Below, one piece after another: positions 33,444 through 44,738 of a stretch of 64,000 nucleotides of DNA. Position 1 is the first letter of the stretch, and each line of letters opens with the position of its first letter. Source of the stretch: Didymella arachidicola (Eukaryota; Ascomycota; Dothideomycetes; Pleosporales; Didymellaceae); NCBI GenBank assembly GCA_016630955.3, contig CM049991.1, positions 124,001 through 188,000 of the forward strand. Direction: 5' to 3'. A program made the translations under genes and the position numbers. The notes under the pieces were generated by a model. That model was not told the DNA's origin and searched no databases. It saw only the letters and a program-made list of their open reading frames with translations.

Positions 33444-34169
33444 TGATCCGGTATCTAACATTGCTATTTCGAATGCGTGTTCAAGCGGGCGTTTTGGGGT
33501 TTGTAGTTTCGGCCAGAGCTTTGAGCTGAGCTGTGGTTTCCGCGCATGTTCACGGTATCTTTTTGGTCTTCGACGACCTCTCGGATGAATGTCTTAGGGC
33601 AGACGAGTCATTCCACTCTAGGTATGCCTAGCTGAGTATGCCTTAACCAAGTAACAATTTTGCCCTTTCGCCCGTGCTCCGTAAGCATCTCCACCTTGCG
33701 GCCTCCTCACGAATCCCAGCCTGGTATCATCCAAATTTGCGCCTTGTTTGTGGTTTAGAAGATTGGCCTAACGGTAACGGTAGGATCCAAGGAATGTGTG
33801 ACGATCCCCTCGATTTCAGCCAATCATGGCCACCCCACGTGCCAACACTTACGCTCCTCCCCTTCTGGTTGGCCCTACTAAGCAACGCCGATGATGATGT
33901 AGGACAAGCACTGCAACCCAAGGATAAGGGTTTTACATGCTCGTTATCGCCCGTGCGAGCCATACATAAGGCGCGGGTTCCTGGAGCACGTCCGCTACCG
34001 TTGAATCGGCGCATTCACGATTCGCAATTACAAGCCGCGCCAGTAGGTGTAGTCGCACGTAAAGCGAGGGTAGACACGTCCCGCTGACAGTACCAGAGCA
34101 GGCCTTCACGATAAACTCGTTTTGTTCGAGCACGAGACGTGTCGTATGATCTAAGTGGTTAGAGCAGAT
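33444..34169. other. Intergenic, 726 bp
   Basis: CAC2 3' flank and MFS gene promoter. No coding sequence or RNA gene recognised. Confidence 0.55.
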
Positions 34170-36079
34170 ATGGCTGAACCTAGAGCACTTGATACCGACA
34201 CAAAGGTGCCGCGAGAAGAGGACGTTGAACATGGCGGGCATGGTTTTGTCGATAGTGATGAAGCGAGTAGCCTGGGCAAAGGCGATATCTTGAGCAGAGA
34301 GCACACAGATCCGGTGCTCAATGCTAAGATGCATCTCATCAACAACGTGAGTATCGGTCCTTGCCTCAACAACCACATTGCAGATTGACCTCCTAGAGCG
34401 CTAGGCCATCGAATAGGAGTTCAACGCTGACACTTGATTCAGGCTATCGATGAGATCGGCTTCACGACATATCAATGGTGATTAACTTCCCTGTACCAGC
34501 TTTTGCATCACCCCTTAACGCATCAGTCAGGAAGCTCTTCGTCCTCAATGGTTTCGGCTACGCAGTGGACTCGGTCATCCTGCTGATCCAATCCATCATC
34601 GCCCGCCAAGCCGCCCTCGAGTTCAGCCCTGGGTATCCCAATGGCCTCACTATCGCCGTGTACGTAGGCATGCTGATCGGCGCGTTGTTCTGGGGTATCA
34701 GCGCAGATGTGATCGGGCGCAAGATCGCGTTCAACGTATCGCTGATTATCAGCTCCATCTTTGCGATCGTAGCAGGCGCGAGCCCGAACTGGGAGGTGTT
34801 GGGATTGTTTGTGTGTCTAAGTGCATTTGGTGCTGGGGGAAATCTTGTGCTTGATACTGCAGTCTTCCTCGAGTACCTCCCCGGTAGTCGCCAGTGGATG
34901 CTGACGCTCATGGCAGCTTGGTGGGGTATGTATAGAGCTCGCTCCTCGTAAGGATTAACTTGTGGCAACAGAGTAGCTGACACGCTCAGGTATCGGTCAG
35001 CTCATCACCGGTTTCTTCGCCTGGGGCTTCCTCCCAAACTATTCCTGCCAAGATCCTACCGAGTTTCCTAATGGCGCTCCCTGCACGAAGTCGAACAACC
35101 AGGGCTGGCGCTACGTCTGGTACGCATCCGGCGCGCTCGTCTTCGTCATGAGCATGGCACGCATCTTCGTTATCCGACTCAAAGAAACCCCAAAATTCCT
35201 CGTCGGCGAAGGTAAAGATGCCGAAGCCCTCACCGTCCTCCAGCACATCGCATCGAAATACAACCGCCCTTGCAGCCTGACCCTCGAGCAACTCACCAGC
35301 TGCGGCACCCTTACCACCCGCTCGACCCAAGGCAAGAGCAAATGGGCCCCCGGCGCCATCGGCGTGCACCTCAAGGGCTTGTACGCCACACGCCGCATCG
35401 GTATCAGCACTTCACTCATCTGGCTCTCCTGGACCCTAATCGGCCTGGCATATCCGTTATTTTCAACTTTCCTGCCCGCTTACTTGCAGAGCCGCGGCGT
35501 GGCGTTCGGACAGCCCAGCGCGTACATTACGTGGCGCAACTACACGCTTGTCAACTTCAGCGGCATCTGGGGCCCTGTGCTCGCGGGCTACATGTGTCAC
35601 ACGAGACTGGGCAGAAAGTATACGATGGTAATTGGCGCGCTTGTTGCAATGACGTTTTTCTTTGCGTACACGCAGGTCAGGACTGCGACGCAGAACGTGG
35701 TGTTTACGTGTGTTATTAACTTTTGCTTGAATATATACTATGGCACGTTGTATGCGTATACGGTAAGATCTAGGTCTGAAAGAGTATTGTGGCATCATAC
35801 TGACATACACACAGCCTGAAGTTTTGCCCAGTGCGCATAGAGGAACGGGCAATGGTATTGCGATTGGGTGGAATCGCGTTATGGGGATACTGAGCGCGGT
35901 TATTGCTACGGTTGCTGATGTGAGCCCTTGGGATCGGTGCTTGGGGAGAGCGATGGCGGCTGACAATCTCGCAGACTTCTACTCCCGTGCCGATATTCAT
36001 TTGCGCAGCTCTGTATGCTGTTATGGCAGCTATCGCAGCGCTCTTTCCCTTTGAGCCGTATGGGAAGCGCAGCTCGTAG
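34170..36079 (+). CDS. MFS transporter (sugar/SV2-type)
   Basis: Six exons: join(34170..34346, 34443..34477, 34531..34925, 34990..35762, 35815..35919, 35975..36079), 529 aa. Exon 2 is only 35 nt (AIDEIGFTTYQW). About 12 membrane segments are visible, with the MFS loop 2–3 motif ADVIGRKIAFNV, a central loop carrying LKETPKFLVGEGKDAEAL, and the second-half RLGRKYTMVIGAL. The TPEVLPSAHRGTGNGIAIGWNR segment near the end is typical of the sugar-transporter/SVOP-like branch. The substrate is not identifiable. The ATG at 34170 starts MAEPRALDTD with an acidic, hydrophilic N-terminus of about 75 residues. It is followed within 231 bp by a HET-domain gene on the same strand. Confidence 0.88.
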
Positions 36080-36310
36080 AAGGTTTTCCTATGGGTTGAT
36101 TTCGAAATGTTGAACTGGCAACGTGACAGAGGCACTCTAGGTACATTTAGCAACAGTTGTATCAAGAAAGATTGAACGCAACGGCTCAGTTACAGACAAT
36201 TGAACAGCACTGATGTTGTTTTGCGTGAAGGTTAGTTGTTCTCGATTACTAGCCTATAGTGTGGCGCAGCATGTAATCACGTGGCTAGCTTAATATGTTG
36301 ATTCTCGGAC

Positions 36311-38353
36311 ATGACAATAGACCGTGGAGAACAACCCCGCAACACTAGATCCAATCGCTTAAGAGCCAGCAGCCCACCTTCGAAGACGATGTTCGACGAT
36401 AGCAGTCGCTGGAAATCGGTCGTGCCAGTTCGACACCGGCATACCCATCTCACAGATGACAAACGTCAGCCACAAGACATAAGCCCCTCTTGCTATGATG
36501 GACGTGGTATGGCTGGCGAAAAGATTGGAAAGGAGCGAACGTACAGGCCTTTCGATGCAGAGATTGATATCAGTATAATACAGTCATGGCGTCAGGACTG
36601 CTGCAACTATCACGGCAGCTGCTGCAATGACCGGTACTCAGAGACTCTTTTAACGCACCTCGACAGTCTTCATCTTGTCGATGTCGAGCATAACTGCCTG
36701 GTCACACTTCCCAGCACAACAAGATACGTTGCGCTATCTTACGTCTGGGGTCGAGTACCGATGTTGAAGACTACAAGAGATAATATCGACATTCTTCGCC
36801 ACGAGGGAGCACTCTGTGATGGAAGCATGGATGTTCGAATCGCTGACACGGTGCGTGACGCTATGCACTTGGCCAAACGACTAGGGGAAAGGTATCTGTG
36901 GGTGGACTGCCTATGCATCATCCAAGATGCTGGTGTCCAAGACATGGAGCGAATGTTGCGCGCAATGGGTTACATATACGCGAGTGCAGAATTGACCATC
37001 GTTGCAGCCAGCGGAGATGATGCAAACTATGGACTAAGAGGTGTTGGAGGACCATCAAGAGAACGCAATGTGGACCTCAATCATGTACCCTGGGATCTGA
37101 TCAGCTGTCATGGATACTCGAATATTTCACCATGGGTCAAAAGAGGCTGGACTTTCCAGGAGTCGCTCTTTTCTCGCCGCCTGCTTATCTTTGACACCGT
37201 CGTCACGTGGCTCTGCGGGAAGGTGGTGCAGTACGAATGCTTCGAAGACATGGCTCCGGATGGACAGAGCGTGACAAGTGAGAACACGGTCTGGCCATCT
37301 GAGCGTGCACATCTCGGTGTGCCGATGGGCATGATGTCGCTTGTCCCTCGACGTCCATCGCTTGGACGCTGGGGAATGTTAGTGCAGGACTACTCTACTC
37401 GCTCGCTTACATACCAGGAGGATGCGATTCGTGCTTTTGCTGGTGCAACAGAGATCATGGCTGCAACTTTTCCTGGTGGTATAGTGCATGGCCTTCCAGT
37501 CTTCTTCTTCGATGTCGCCCTACTCTGGCAGCCTGAGTCCAGGATGACTCGACGATCTGAGCATCCAAGCTGGTCGTGGACTGGTTGGCAAGGCAGTGTC
37601 GATTGCTGGCAACGATGGCATGTGCACTATGCCGGTATCTACCGCAAGACTGGAGAAGTAACGGACTGGATAGTCATGGCCCCATTGCGATCGACTGCGA
37701 CCTATCAGCTGACAACTACCTCCGGGACTGCAGTGACTCCAGCGGATCAATTCAACGGCTTCTACAGATATCAAGCACTCCGGGCCGAAAAAGAAGCCCC
37801 CCTGCCACCCGGATGGGAGCGGCACGAACACACGGCTGGGCCATATTACACGACAAGCATCACAGATCGACGTGAATTCCGGTTTGGTTTCCCCCTCCCA
37901 AGTGCGGAGCCGTCTCAGATGTCCATCCCGCCAGACATCAGCTCGGTGTTAATCTGTACCGCACCGATTGTCACAGTCACGTTCGGCGCCCGACCGACAA
38001 CGTTGCCCAATGGACTTTTTGGTATCACGGTCCACAGCACGCATGCCGCAGCATGCTTATCGCTACAAGACAGACTCTTCTTCAAAGTAGAAGAAGGTAC
38101 AGAGTTGCAGTTGCTTGCCATCTCGAAAGCGGACATAAATGATTCAGTCCGACTGGGTGATTGGTTCCTTGACCGGATGGCAGGCGGTGCGATGGAAGGT
38201 ATCCCCAAAGCAATATTTGACTCGGAACCCTTCTATAACGTGCTTTGGATCGAGTGGGATGGTGGTATCGCGTATAGGAAAGCTCTTGGCATCGTAGGGG
38301 TGAAGGAATGGGATAATCTTGGTGCTGAGGTCAAGACAATCAAGTTAGGGTAA
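36311..38353 (+). CDS. HET-domain (heterokaryon incompatibility) protein
   Basis: Single exon, 680 aa. The HET domain lies at about residues 138–290: RYVALSYVWG at its start, LWVDCLCIIQD, the YASAELTIVAASG block and WVKRGWTFQESLFSRRLLIF. These are the conserved blocks of the fungal HET superfamily. The C-terminal ~370 residues are unassigned; they contain a Trp-rich stretch (HPSWSWTGWQGSVDCWQRW) common in HET proteins. No NACHT, WD40 or ankyrin module is seen. HET proteins can trigger cell death in fungal non-self recognition; most copies are of unknown specificity. The N-terminal ~75 residues before ERTYRPFDAEI are low complexity, and the true start could be a later ATG (e.g. the codon for M27 or M67). 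Confidence 0.9.
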   Translation: MTIDRGEQPRNTRSNRLRASSPPSKTMFDDSSRWKSVVPVRHRHTHLTDDKRQPQDISPSCYDGRGMAGEKIGKERTYRPFDAEIDISIIQSWRQDCCNYHGSCCNDRYSETLLTHLDSLHLVDVEHNCLVTLPSTTRYVALSYVWGRVPMLKTTRDNIDILRHEGALCDGSMDVRIADTVRDAMHLAKRLGERYLWVDCLCIIQDAGVQDMERMLRAMGYIYASAELTIVAASGDDANYGLRGVGGPSRERNVDLNHVPWDLISCHGYSNISPWVKRGWTFQESLFSRRLLIFDTVVTWLCGKVVQYECFEDMAPDGQSVTSENTVWPSERAHLGVPMGMMSLVPRRPSLGRWGMLVQDYSTRSLTYQEDAIRAFAGATEIMAATFPGGIVHGLPVFFFDVALLWQPESRMTRRSEHPSWSWTGWQGSVDCWQRWHVHYAGIYRKTGEVTDWIVMAPLRSTATYQLTTTSGTAVTPADQFNGFYRYQALRAEKEAPLPPGWERHEHTAGPYYTTSITDRREFRFGFPLPSAEPSQMSIPPDISSVLICTAPIVTVTFGARPTTLPNGLFGITVHSTHAAACLSLQDRLFFKVEEGTELQLLAISKADINDSVRLGDWFLDRMAGGAMEGIPKAIFDSEPFYNVLWIEWDGGIAYRKALGIVGVKEWDNLGAEVKTIKLG

Positions 38354-39845
38354 ATGTGATTTGATACCTCAGATTGATTACCCCAAGGCTTTCAGGCTGT
38401 GTCTGTGGTTTAACATCAACTAATTTCAGATTGTCGTCATCTTTCTTCTCGTCCAGGTATCCGGTTGTAAGCAACTGGTGCAATTCGTTTTGACTTCGGT
38501 GATTTTAACCTGCAGTGAGTTTTGAAACAGAACCGAAATCGCCGTGCTAGGATCTGGACAGACTTGCCCCCAACACCGGTCTCTGTCAGTGCCAAACATG
38601 GGCCTTTGCGTTGCTGATGGCCTCGCGTGGTCAGAGCTGCTGACGTACGAAGTGACTGTTGCTGAGTGGTGTGAGCAGCCGCAGTGATCGACGTCCAGCT
38701 GAGGTTGTGGAACCCACGAGGGAATGAGGGCAGTGCCTCTCGGGCTTAGCGAGGCTTGGGTATCACAATTGTTTAGAAAAGGCAATCCCTCTTAAAGCTG
38801 ACTGTGGAAATGTTTTTCAAATAACATTTGATGAGGGCGGCCGCGCTGCACTATGGCTCGTGTGGAGTGCCGTGTCCGGGATTGAGGCGTTGGGCCCGCG
38901 AGCGCCTGCCAGACTCACACGAGTTGCACCTCAGCAAGTTCGGGTGTTTTGCTAGAGAAGCTAACGCTCGGTACACCGCTCTATTTGCGTCGAGCTTGAG
39001 AGGGGATTCCTGGGCGGTGTCTGCGGAAAACAAAGAAGCACATGCTCCCCGCCGACCTCGCGGTACCCCTCAAATGCGCAGGCGGTAGCATCAGCTCCGA
39101 GTGACCTGCATATCGACCACACCCAGGCTGCGCAAATTCGCATCTGAGTGGACCGAAGGAGTCGCAAATGCAGTGGTCCTCTCTTAGCGCAGCCACATTT
39201 GACAGACAACATGTGCCGCACGGACAGGCAGTACTCTCCGTGGTTTAGCGTTCCGTCGTAGGGCATCTCGAACGTGGCCGGGTGGAGAATGGGTCAACCC
39301 TGCTATCGTTCGGCTGAAGCGCTCACAGGGCCAGGCAGTCCAGCTGATGGCCTCGCATAATGAATACTTAAAGTCTGTCATGCCACCGCGGGGTCTGATC
39401 GAAGCACCGTTTGACAGCTATTTCGCCCTGCATCTGTCTCCGAGCGAGGGTGATTGCTCACAGCACCGACTCAGCGCACCTTTCGTAGCACGGCCCCATC
39501 CACGATTTTGGTCTCACGCAAGGATCTCCGACTGCGCCGCTTAATTCAAACTTCGGCCCAGCCCTGGCAGCATCCCTCGCAGTCTGACTTGCAGAGTCCC
39601 TTTGACGACATCGTTATTTTTGGCTGAAAACAAAAGGCGGCGCGCGGTGCATTGTGCGGCCGCATTCGAACAAGCAACGAAAGCACGCCTCAAGAATCCG
39701 CCCATGTCCGTTTCCGGCGACCTCACCGTGTCAACCCGCGAGAAGTAGCTTCTGCAAACAAACTGGACGCGCATAGAAAACAAGAACTGCTGGACAGAAT
39801 TTGCGATTTCTCAAAGTCCACGATTATCCTCACTCCATCTCCACC
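38354..39845. other. Intergenic, 1492 bp
   Basis: The longest gene-free stretch in the window. I see small open frames only, no recognised motifs, tandem repeats or RNA gene. The last few hundred bases are probably promoter and leader of the PH-domain gene. It may hold an unrecognised short gene or non-coding RNA. Confidence 0.45.
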
Positions 39846-41405
39846 ATGCCCGAATCCACAGCTCCTTCATCGAGGCGCCAGCGTTCGTCCAATCAGCAGT
39901 CGAGCGCCGTCTACGGTTACCACAACACATTCCACACCCACGCGCAGCTGCCGCTTGGCAGCCCACCCGCATACGCTCGAATCGACGACAATCTACGCTA
40001 CTTGAACGACAAGGCACGAACCGAGGCAAAGGCAGAGCGCGTTGATGTTCTGCCACCGCCCTACTCGTGCACCGTCGAGATGGGTGGACTGCTGGGCGTG
40101 CGCCACGAGCTGCTCTCTCCATTCCACGTGTCTGGCCAGCGTGACTGGTCTGACTGCTACGTGATTCTGCGTGGCACGCAGCTGAACATCCACCGCGCAA
40201 AGCAACCGGGCTTGTGGAGCAAGAACAGACAGCCTACGGCAGGCCGTTTGATCTCGTCGTACACACTGCAGCACGCCGAGGTGGGCATTGCGTCAGACTT
40301 CAAGAGGACGCCCATTATCCCAAAGTCGCCGTTTGCACACCTCGTACCTTCTTCAGCTCGCCACAAGCTCTACGAGACCGATCCACATCTCTTCGAGCCT
40401 GTCCGCGAGCACGCCATTCGCATCCGTGTAGAGACAGAGCAGTTGCTGCTTTGTGCACCCTCTCAGGAGTCGATGCTTGACTGGATCGAGGCGTTCTGCG
40501 CCGCTATCGACATCAGCTCGCCCATTGAGGACCGCAGCGAGCCGCGCTACCGAAGCCTGCCTAGGAGGAACAGGCGCCAGCGCATACTCGACGGTGGTGA
40601 AGATTTGGACAATCTCTCAAATCTCGACGCCGGCAGACGTATCGTTGCCGAGCAGGAGCGCATCATTCGCCAGCTCTACCCACATCTGGCCATGGGTCAG
40701 CAAATGGGCAATGTCACGACCGTGACTGCATCAACAGATCTTGAACTTGATGAGTTTGATCCTGAAGACGTGCGGTTCCCAACACGAAACGGTCTTATGC
40801 GTGTTTCGTCTCAAGACGACGAGGAGGAGCCCCCTTCGACAGCAACTTCAGACCCCAAGAATGGCTCTGTCATTCGCCCTACCCCCTCACAAGCTCTTCG
40901 CTACCGCCGCCGTTGTGCTCCTGTGCTACTTTCCTCGTCACCTCGTGTCAGCGATGTCGTGATCTGCGACGGCAAGCGCCTGCGCATCAATGTAAAAGAG
41001 CACACACTCGTCGAGTACACCTCCCACCCACCTCGCTACGATGCCCACGGCTTCAAGAAGAAGCGCACATCCAAGCCTACAGCAATCGAGATTGCGGCTT
41101 CCACCCCAGTCGTTGTGGAGAAAGTCAATGGTCCAGAAAGGCCATCATCGCCTATGCGTGCCGTCAGCGACGACTCGATTGCGTCAATCACATTCGGCTA
41201 CGACCTGGCACCCACACAATCCGAGCAGGACGCAGATCGCATCGACCTCGCATCGTCATCTGGCCCCCCTTCGCCGGCAGCCATGTCTCAGGCGAAGATG
41301 GACGCCACGCGCCAGCTTGGTCACATGGGAAAAATTAGGGCCAGCATCGACGGCCGCAACAACGAGATCAACACCGTCACTCTTGGTGTAGGTCTACTGA
41401 TTTGA
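39846..41405 (+). CDS. PH-domain protein
   Basis: Single exon, 519 aa, ATG in good context (CACCATGC). A PH domain spans about residues 75–225: GLLGVRHELLSPFHVSGQRD, WSDCYVILRGTQLNIHRAK, SSYTLQHAEVGIASDFK, AIRIRVETEQLLLCAPSQES and the C-terminal helix WIEAFCAAIDI with its invariant Trp. The rest is polar: a basic patch (RSLPRRNRRQRI), an acidic patch (DDEEEPP), and a conserved-looking LRYRRRCAPVLLSSSPRVSD. This arrangement is common to an uncharacterised filamentous-fungal family. It presumably binds phosphoinositides or a partner protein at membranes; no catalytic domain is visible. Confidence 0.85.
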   Translation: MPESTAPSSRRQRSSNQQSSAVYGYHNTFHTHAQLPLGSPPAYARIDDNLRYLNDKARTEAKAERVDVLPPPYSCTVEMGGLLGVRHELLSPFHVSGQRDWSDCYVILRGTQLNIHRAKQPGLWSKNRQPTAGRLISSYTLQHAEVGIASDFKRTPIIPKSPFAHLVPSSARHKLYETDPHLFEPVREHAIRIRVETEQLLLCAPSQESMLDWIEAFCAAIDISSPIEDRSEPRYRSLPRRNRRQRILDGGEDLDNLSNLDAGRRIVAEQERIIRQLYPHLAMGQQMGNVTTVTASTDLELDEFDPEDVRFPTRNGLMRVSSQDDEEEPPSTATSDPKNGSVIRPTPSQALRYRRRCAPVLLSSSPRVSDVVICDGKRLRINVKEHTLVEYTSHPPRYDAHGFKKKRTSKPTAIEIAASTPVVVEKVNGPERPSSPMRAVSDDSIASITFGYDLAPTQSEQDADRIDLASSSGPPSPAAMSQAKMDATRQLGHMGKIRASIDGRNNEINTVTLGVGLLI

Positions 41406-41812
41406 TCATCCACTCTTGTATATACCCGTCACTCTTGTAGATATTTCCGTTTGTTTTTGATAGCGATTAGCGACATCATTCCATTATTCATGGTTGAGCG
41501 ACATCTCAACCAGCAGCGGGGGTTGATTGACTCAACTGCTTTAGAGATACCCAGCATAGTTCCAGAGAACTGTACATATTCCAATCACACATCTTCACAC
41601 AACTTTGATTCTTGTCGCTTTGCAGTCGTGTGCGTTCGTGGAGTTGCGGGGATCCGGCAGGGTCAAGCTGCATGCAACTAGCTGCACATGCATCTACCTT
41701 ACCTCCACCTGATCAACACCGCAACGAGACCAGCCCTCTTGACCCATACAAATCACACATTTCGACAATTCTAGGTCTGCAGATAACCCCATTTTAAACC
41801 TCTACTGACACT
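41406..41812. other. Intergenic, 407 bp
   Basis: PH gene 3' flank and amidohydrolase promoter. A TATATAC word occurs at about 41419. Nothing else recognised. Confidence 0.55.
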
Positions 41813-43157
41813 ATGCAGCTCCTCCGTCTGTCTCTCTTTCCTCTTCTAGCCACCATGGCAACAGCAGTCGCAACTTCGTCACATGACCTCATTGAAAGCA
41901 TAACCACGAATGCAGTACGAGACAACATAGATCTGACCGTCCTTTCATTCCATAAAGAAGCGTTGGATTCCATCGCCCAGCTACGCAAAAATGCATCCAC
42001 CGTCTCAATCCCCGACTTCACCACCGCAACCAAAATAGACACCCACACGCACCCCATCCCCTCCTGGTTCCGCACGCTCGAACTCTCAGCCGCTGGCCGC
42101 GAAACTCCCTCCTGGAACGTGTCGTCTCACTTGACCTTCATGGCTGAGCGCGGAATCAAGAAATCCATACTCAGTGTCAGTACGCCGCAGGCTAACGCGT
42201 TCGCATCACCCAGTAAATTCGAGCCCGATGCCGATCTCAGGAGAAAGAAGACCGCCGCACTCGCCAGACTGCTGAACGAGTATGTCGCCGAAGTTTGTCG
42301 GCTTTGGCCTGAGCGTTTTGATTGGATAGGCGTCACGGCGCTTCCGTACGTGGCAGGGAGCGTGAAGGAGGTCGAGTATGCGATGAGTCTGGGTGCGGTG
42401 GGGATTAGTGTTTTGACGAATGCCGAGGGTGTGTATCCTGGCGATGCGGCGTTCGCGCCGTTGTGGGAGTTTCTGCAAGCAAGAGCCGAGACAGATGGTA
42501 GGAGGGAGGTTGTGTTCATCCACCCTACAGACCCAGTGATTGCGCTGGAAGACTGGAGGTTGGTTTCGAGTCGGCCTTGTACGTGCTGTTGCTCTTTGTT
42601 TCTCCGTCTCCGTCTTTACTCCGTCTTTACTCTTTCCTCTTTCACGACTTGTCCACATTGATCGACACGCAGAAAGCCCATTAATAACCACAGCACCCCT
42701 ACGCTCAGGCCTCGGAGAATTCTACTTCGAAACAGCCCGCGCCGTCTCCTCCCTCATCGCCTCCTCACCACCCTACAACAGCACCCTCCTAAAGTATCCC
42801 TCCCTCCACTGGCGCATATCCCACGGCGCCGGCGCCTTCCCCGACATCAGCGAGCGCTTTCTGCTCGGCTTCCCCACTGTCGCCGCTGCCGCTCGACAAG
42901 CATACAAGACACGCTTGTGGTACGACAGTGCGGGGCCGGTGTGGCCTCATCAGATCAAGGGAGTGTTGGAGGGTATGGGTGTTGGCGTTGGGCAGTGCGT
43001 GTTTGGCACGGATTATCCGTATGGGATTGGGTTTTGGGATGTTGATGCGAATATTGCTGGGCTGGTGAATGCGGAGAATATAGAAAAGAGCGAGAAGGAG
43101 GGCGTTTATTTCGGAAACGCGGAGAGGTTGTGGCAGGGGAGGCTGGGGGATGGATAG
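41813..43157 (+). CDS. Secreted ACMSD-like amidohydrolase/decarboxylase
   Basis: Model join(41813..42578, 42694..43157), 409 aa. The N-terminus MQLLRLSLFPLLATMATAVA is a typical signal peptide. Amidohydrolase-2 motifs follow: KIDTHTHPIPSWF (metal-binding HxH), VVFIHPTDPV, HWRISHGAGAFPDIS and VFGTDYPYGIG (metal-binding Asp). This pattern fits ACMSD/γ-resorcylate decarboxylase-type enzymes that remove CO2 from aromatic acids. The intron (115 bp) runs from donor T|GTACGT to the acceptor CCACAG at 42693; the earlier acceptor at 42672 gives a stop at the junction, while this one yields RLVSSRPSPLRSGLGEFYFE. Secretion of this family is unusual compared with cytosolic ACMSD, so extracellular or vacuolar action on plant phenolics is an inference. 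Confidence 0.87.
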
Positions 43158-43401
43158 ATTGGAGGCGCCAAAGTGGCGAATTCGCCATTCAGGTCATGGA
43201 TGATGACTTCTAGGCGCAAAGTTCATAGAGACGTGACATGTGTTAGCGTGAACGATCTAATAAATTGGGCGGAAGGGAAGGCGTTCGAAACGATCGTAAC
43301 GTGCGTGAGGAGGTAAAATCTTGTTGAAATGATCGAGTCTGTGACCTCATTCACTAGCTACCGCACATCGACGAAAAGCCATCACAACGCACACCCAGCC
43401 C

Positions 43402-44738
43402 CTACGCCTCCACAGTCGTAACAGCAGACTGATGCCTAAGCAACAGCTGCGGCGCAGGCAACGGCGCCGGAATCTCCTTTATACTCCCCGGCTCAACATA
43501 ATCTCTATACCCATTAACCCTCAGCCTCAGCTTCCTACTCTCCGCATATACAACCCTCCGCATCCTATTCGTGCTACCAAGCGGCTGATGCTCTTTAAGC
43601 CCATGCCAGCTATTAACCGTAATACGGTCGTCCCACCAGGTCCTAAACTCCGGCAGCCACGAGTCCTGCGGCTCGAACTCGAGCGTCGCGATCTGCTCGA
43701 ACGGGTACTTTTTGGGGTCCCACTCGATGCCGATGTCGTCGACGGGCTGCTCGGTTAGGTCCTGTAGTAGCTGTGCGCAGAACGAATAGGTTACTTTGTG
43801 CGCCATGTGGAAGCGCCGGTTTTCCTGCGAGATGATGTTGATGGGGTCGGAGTCTTGGATGTCGGTGTCTGCGCGGTCGATTTGCTCTTGCGAGAGGGGG
43901 AAGACGCCGTATTTGGCGACGTAGTCGCCGTGGCGGTAGGCAGATTGGGAGTATTCAGGCATTGCATACACTTCATGGCATTAGTTCTGAGTACGTGTGA
44001 GTTCGAGAGGCGTATGGGAGACTCACTGTGTTGTTTGGGGAGTCCTCCACCCAGTGTTGCAACGTCGGCGTCTACACGCTTCGACTGCTCTTCCGCAAAT
44101 TTAGGGATGTCGTTCCAGTTGCGCTCCAAAGCATCGGCGATGTCGTATGTTGTCTGTGGGTCGCGAAGCTCGAGAACCGGGTAGTTATTGAACGTCCAGT
44201 CCTGTGTCTTCTTATCTTCTCCCCACAGCTTCTCGCCTTCGATGCCAAAAATCTTCATTCCGATACCACGCGGCGCCGGTGCATTGTCAGGCACGATCTT
44301 CGGTGTGAGGGACGAATAACGCATGATCACATCGTACGCGCCAGCCCTCTTGAACATACCTTGAGCCAGATGCTGTGGGAGGTTGTCGTGAACGATAAAT
44401 TTACCCATTACACACTGTGAAATCGTCAGCTGATGCACTCGAGGAGAAAAGTTGTTACTCACACCCTGTGTCTTCAGATGTGTCCCTCGCAGGCAGTGCA
44501 TGTGCTCGTTGAAGTTCATCATCTGAAAACGATTAAACTGGTCTGAGACCTCCTTGATCTTCTCTTGCTCGCCCGGCTGGATAGTCTCTACGCCTTCAGC
44601 GTTCCAATTGATGTATGTGCCCGGCGCAGGCTTGTTCTGGCCACCAGCCTTGACGGTGCCGCTGGGAACCTTGCCATTGTGGATGTTTGCAATCTTGTGG
44701 TGTGAAATCGGACAGGTCACAATCTTTGTGTCGCCCAT
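43402..44738 (-). CDS. Catalase-like heme protein
   Basis: Model complement(join(43402..43970, 44027..44414, 44463..44738)), 410 aa. ATG at 44738 gives MGDTKIVTCPISHHKIANI. Catalase-core features: NFNEHMHCLRGTHLKTQGC (with the distal-type His), then KRAGAYDVIMRYSSLTPKIV, PAPRGIGMKIFGIEGEKLW and NNYPVLELRD. The C-terminal part (MPEYSQSAYRHGDYVAKYG) resembles the minimal y4iL-like catalase subfamily rather than classical catalases; I do not see the usual proximal heme Tyr motif (RxxxYxDxxxxR). It may be a peroxidase or fatty-acid-peroxide enzyme instead of a true catalase. Intron 1 is 48 bp with no stop, so its retention would add 16 residues in frame. It lies convergent to the amidohydrolase, 244 bp between stops. 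Confidence 0.85.
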
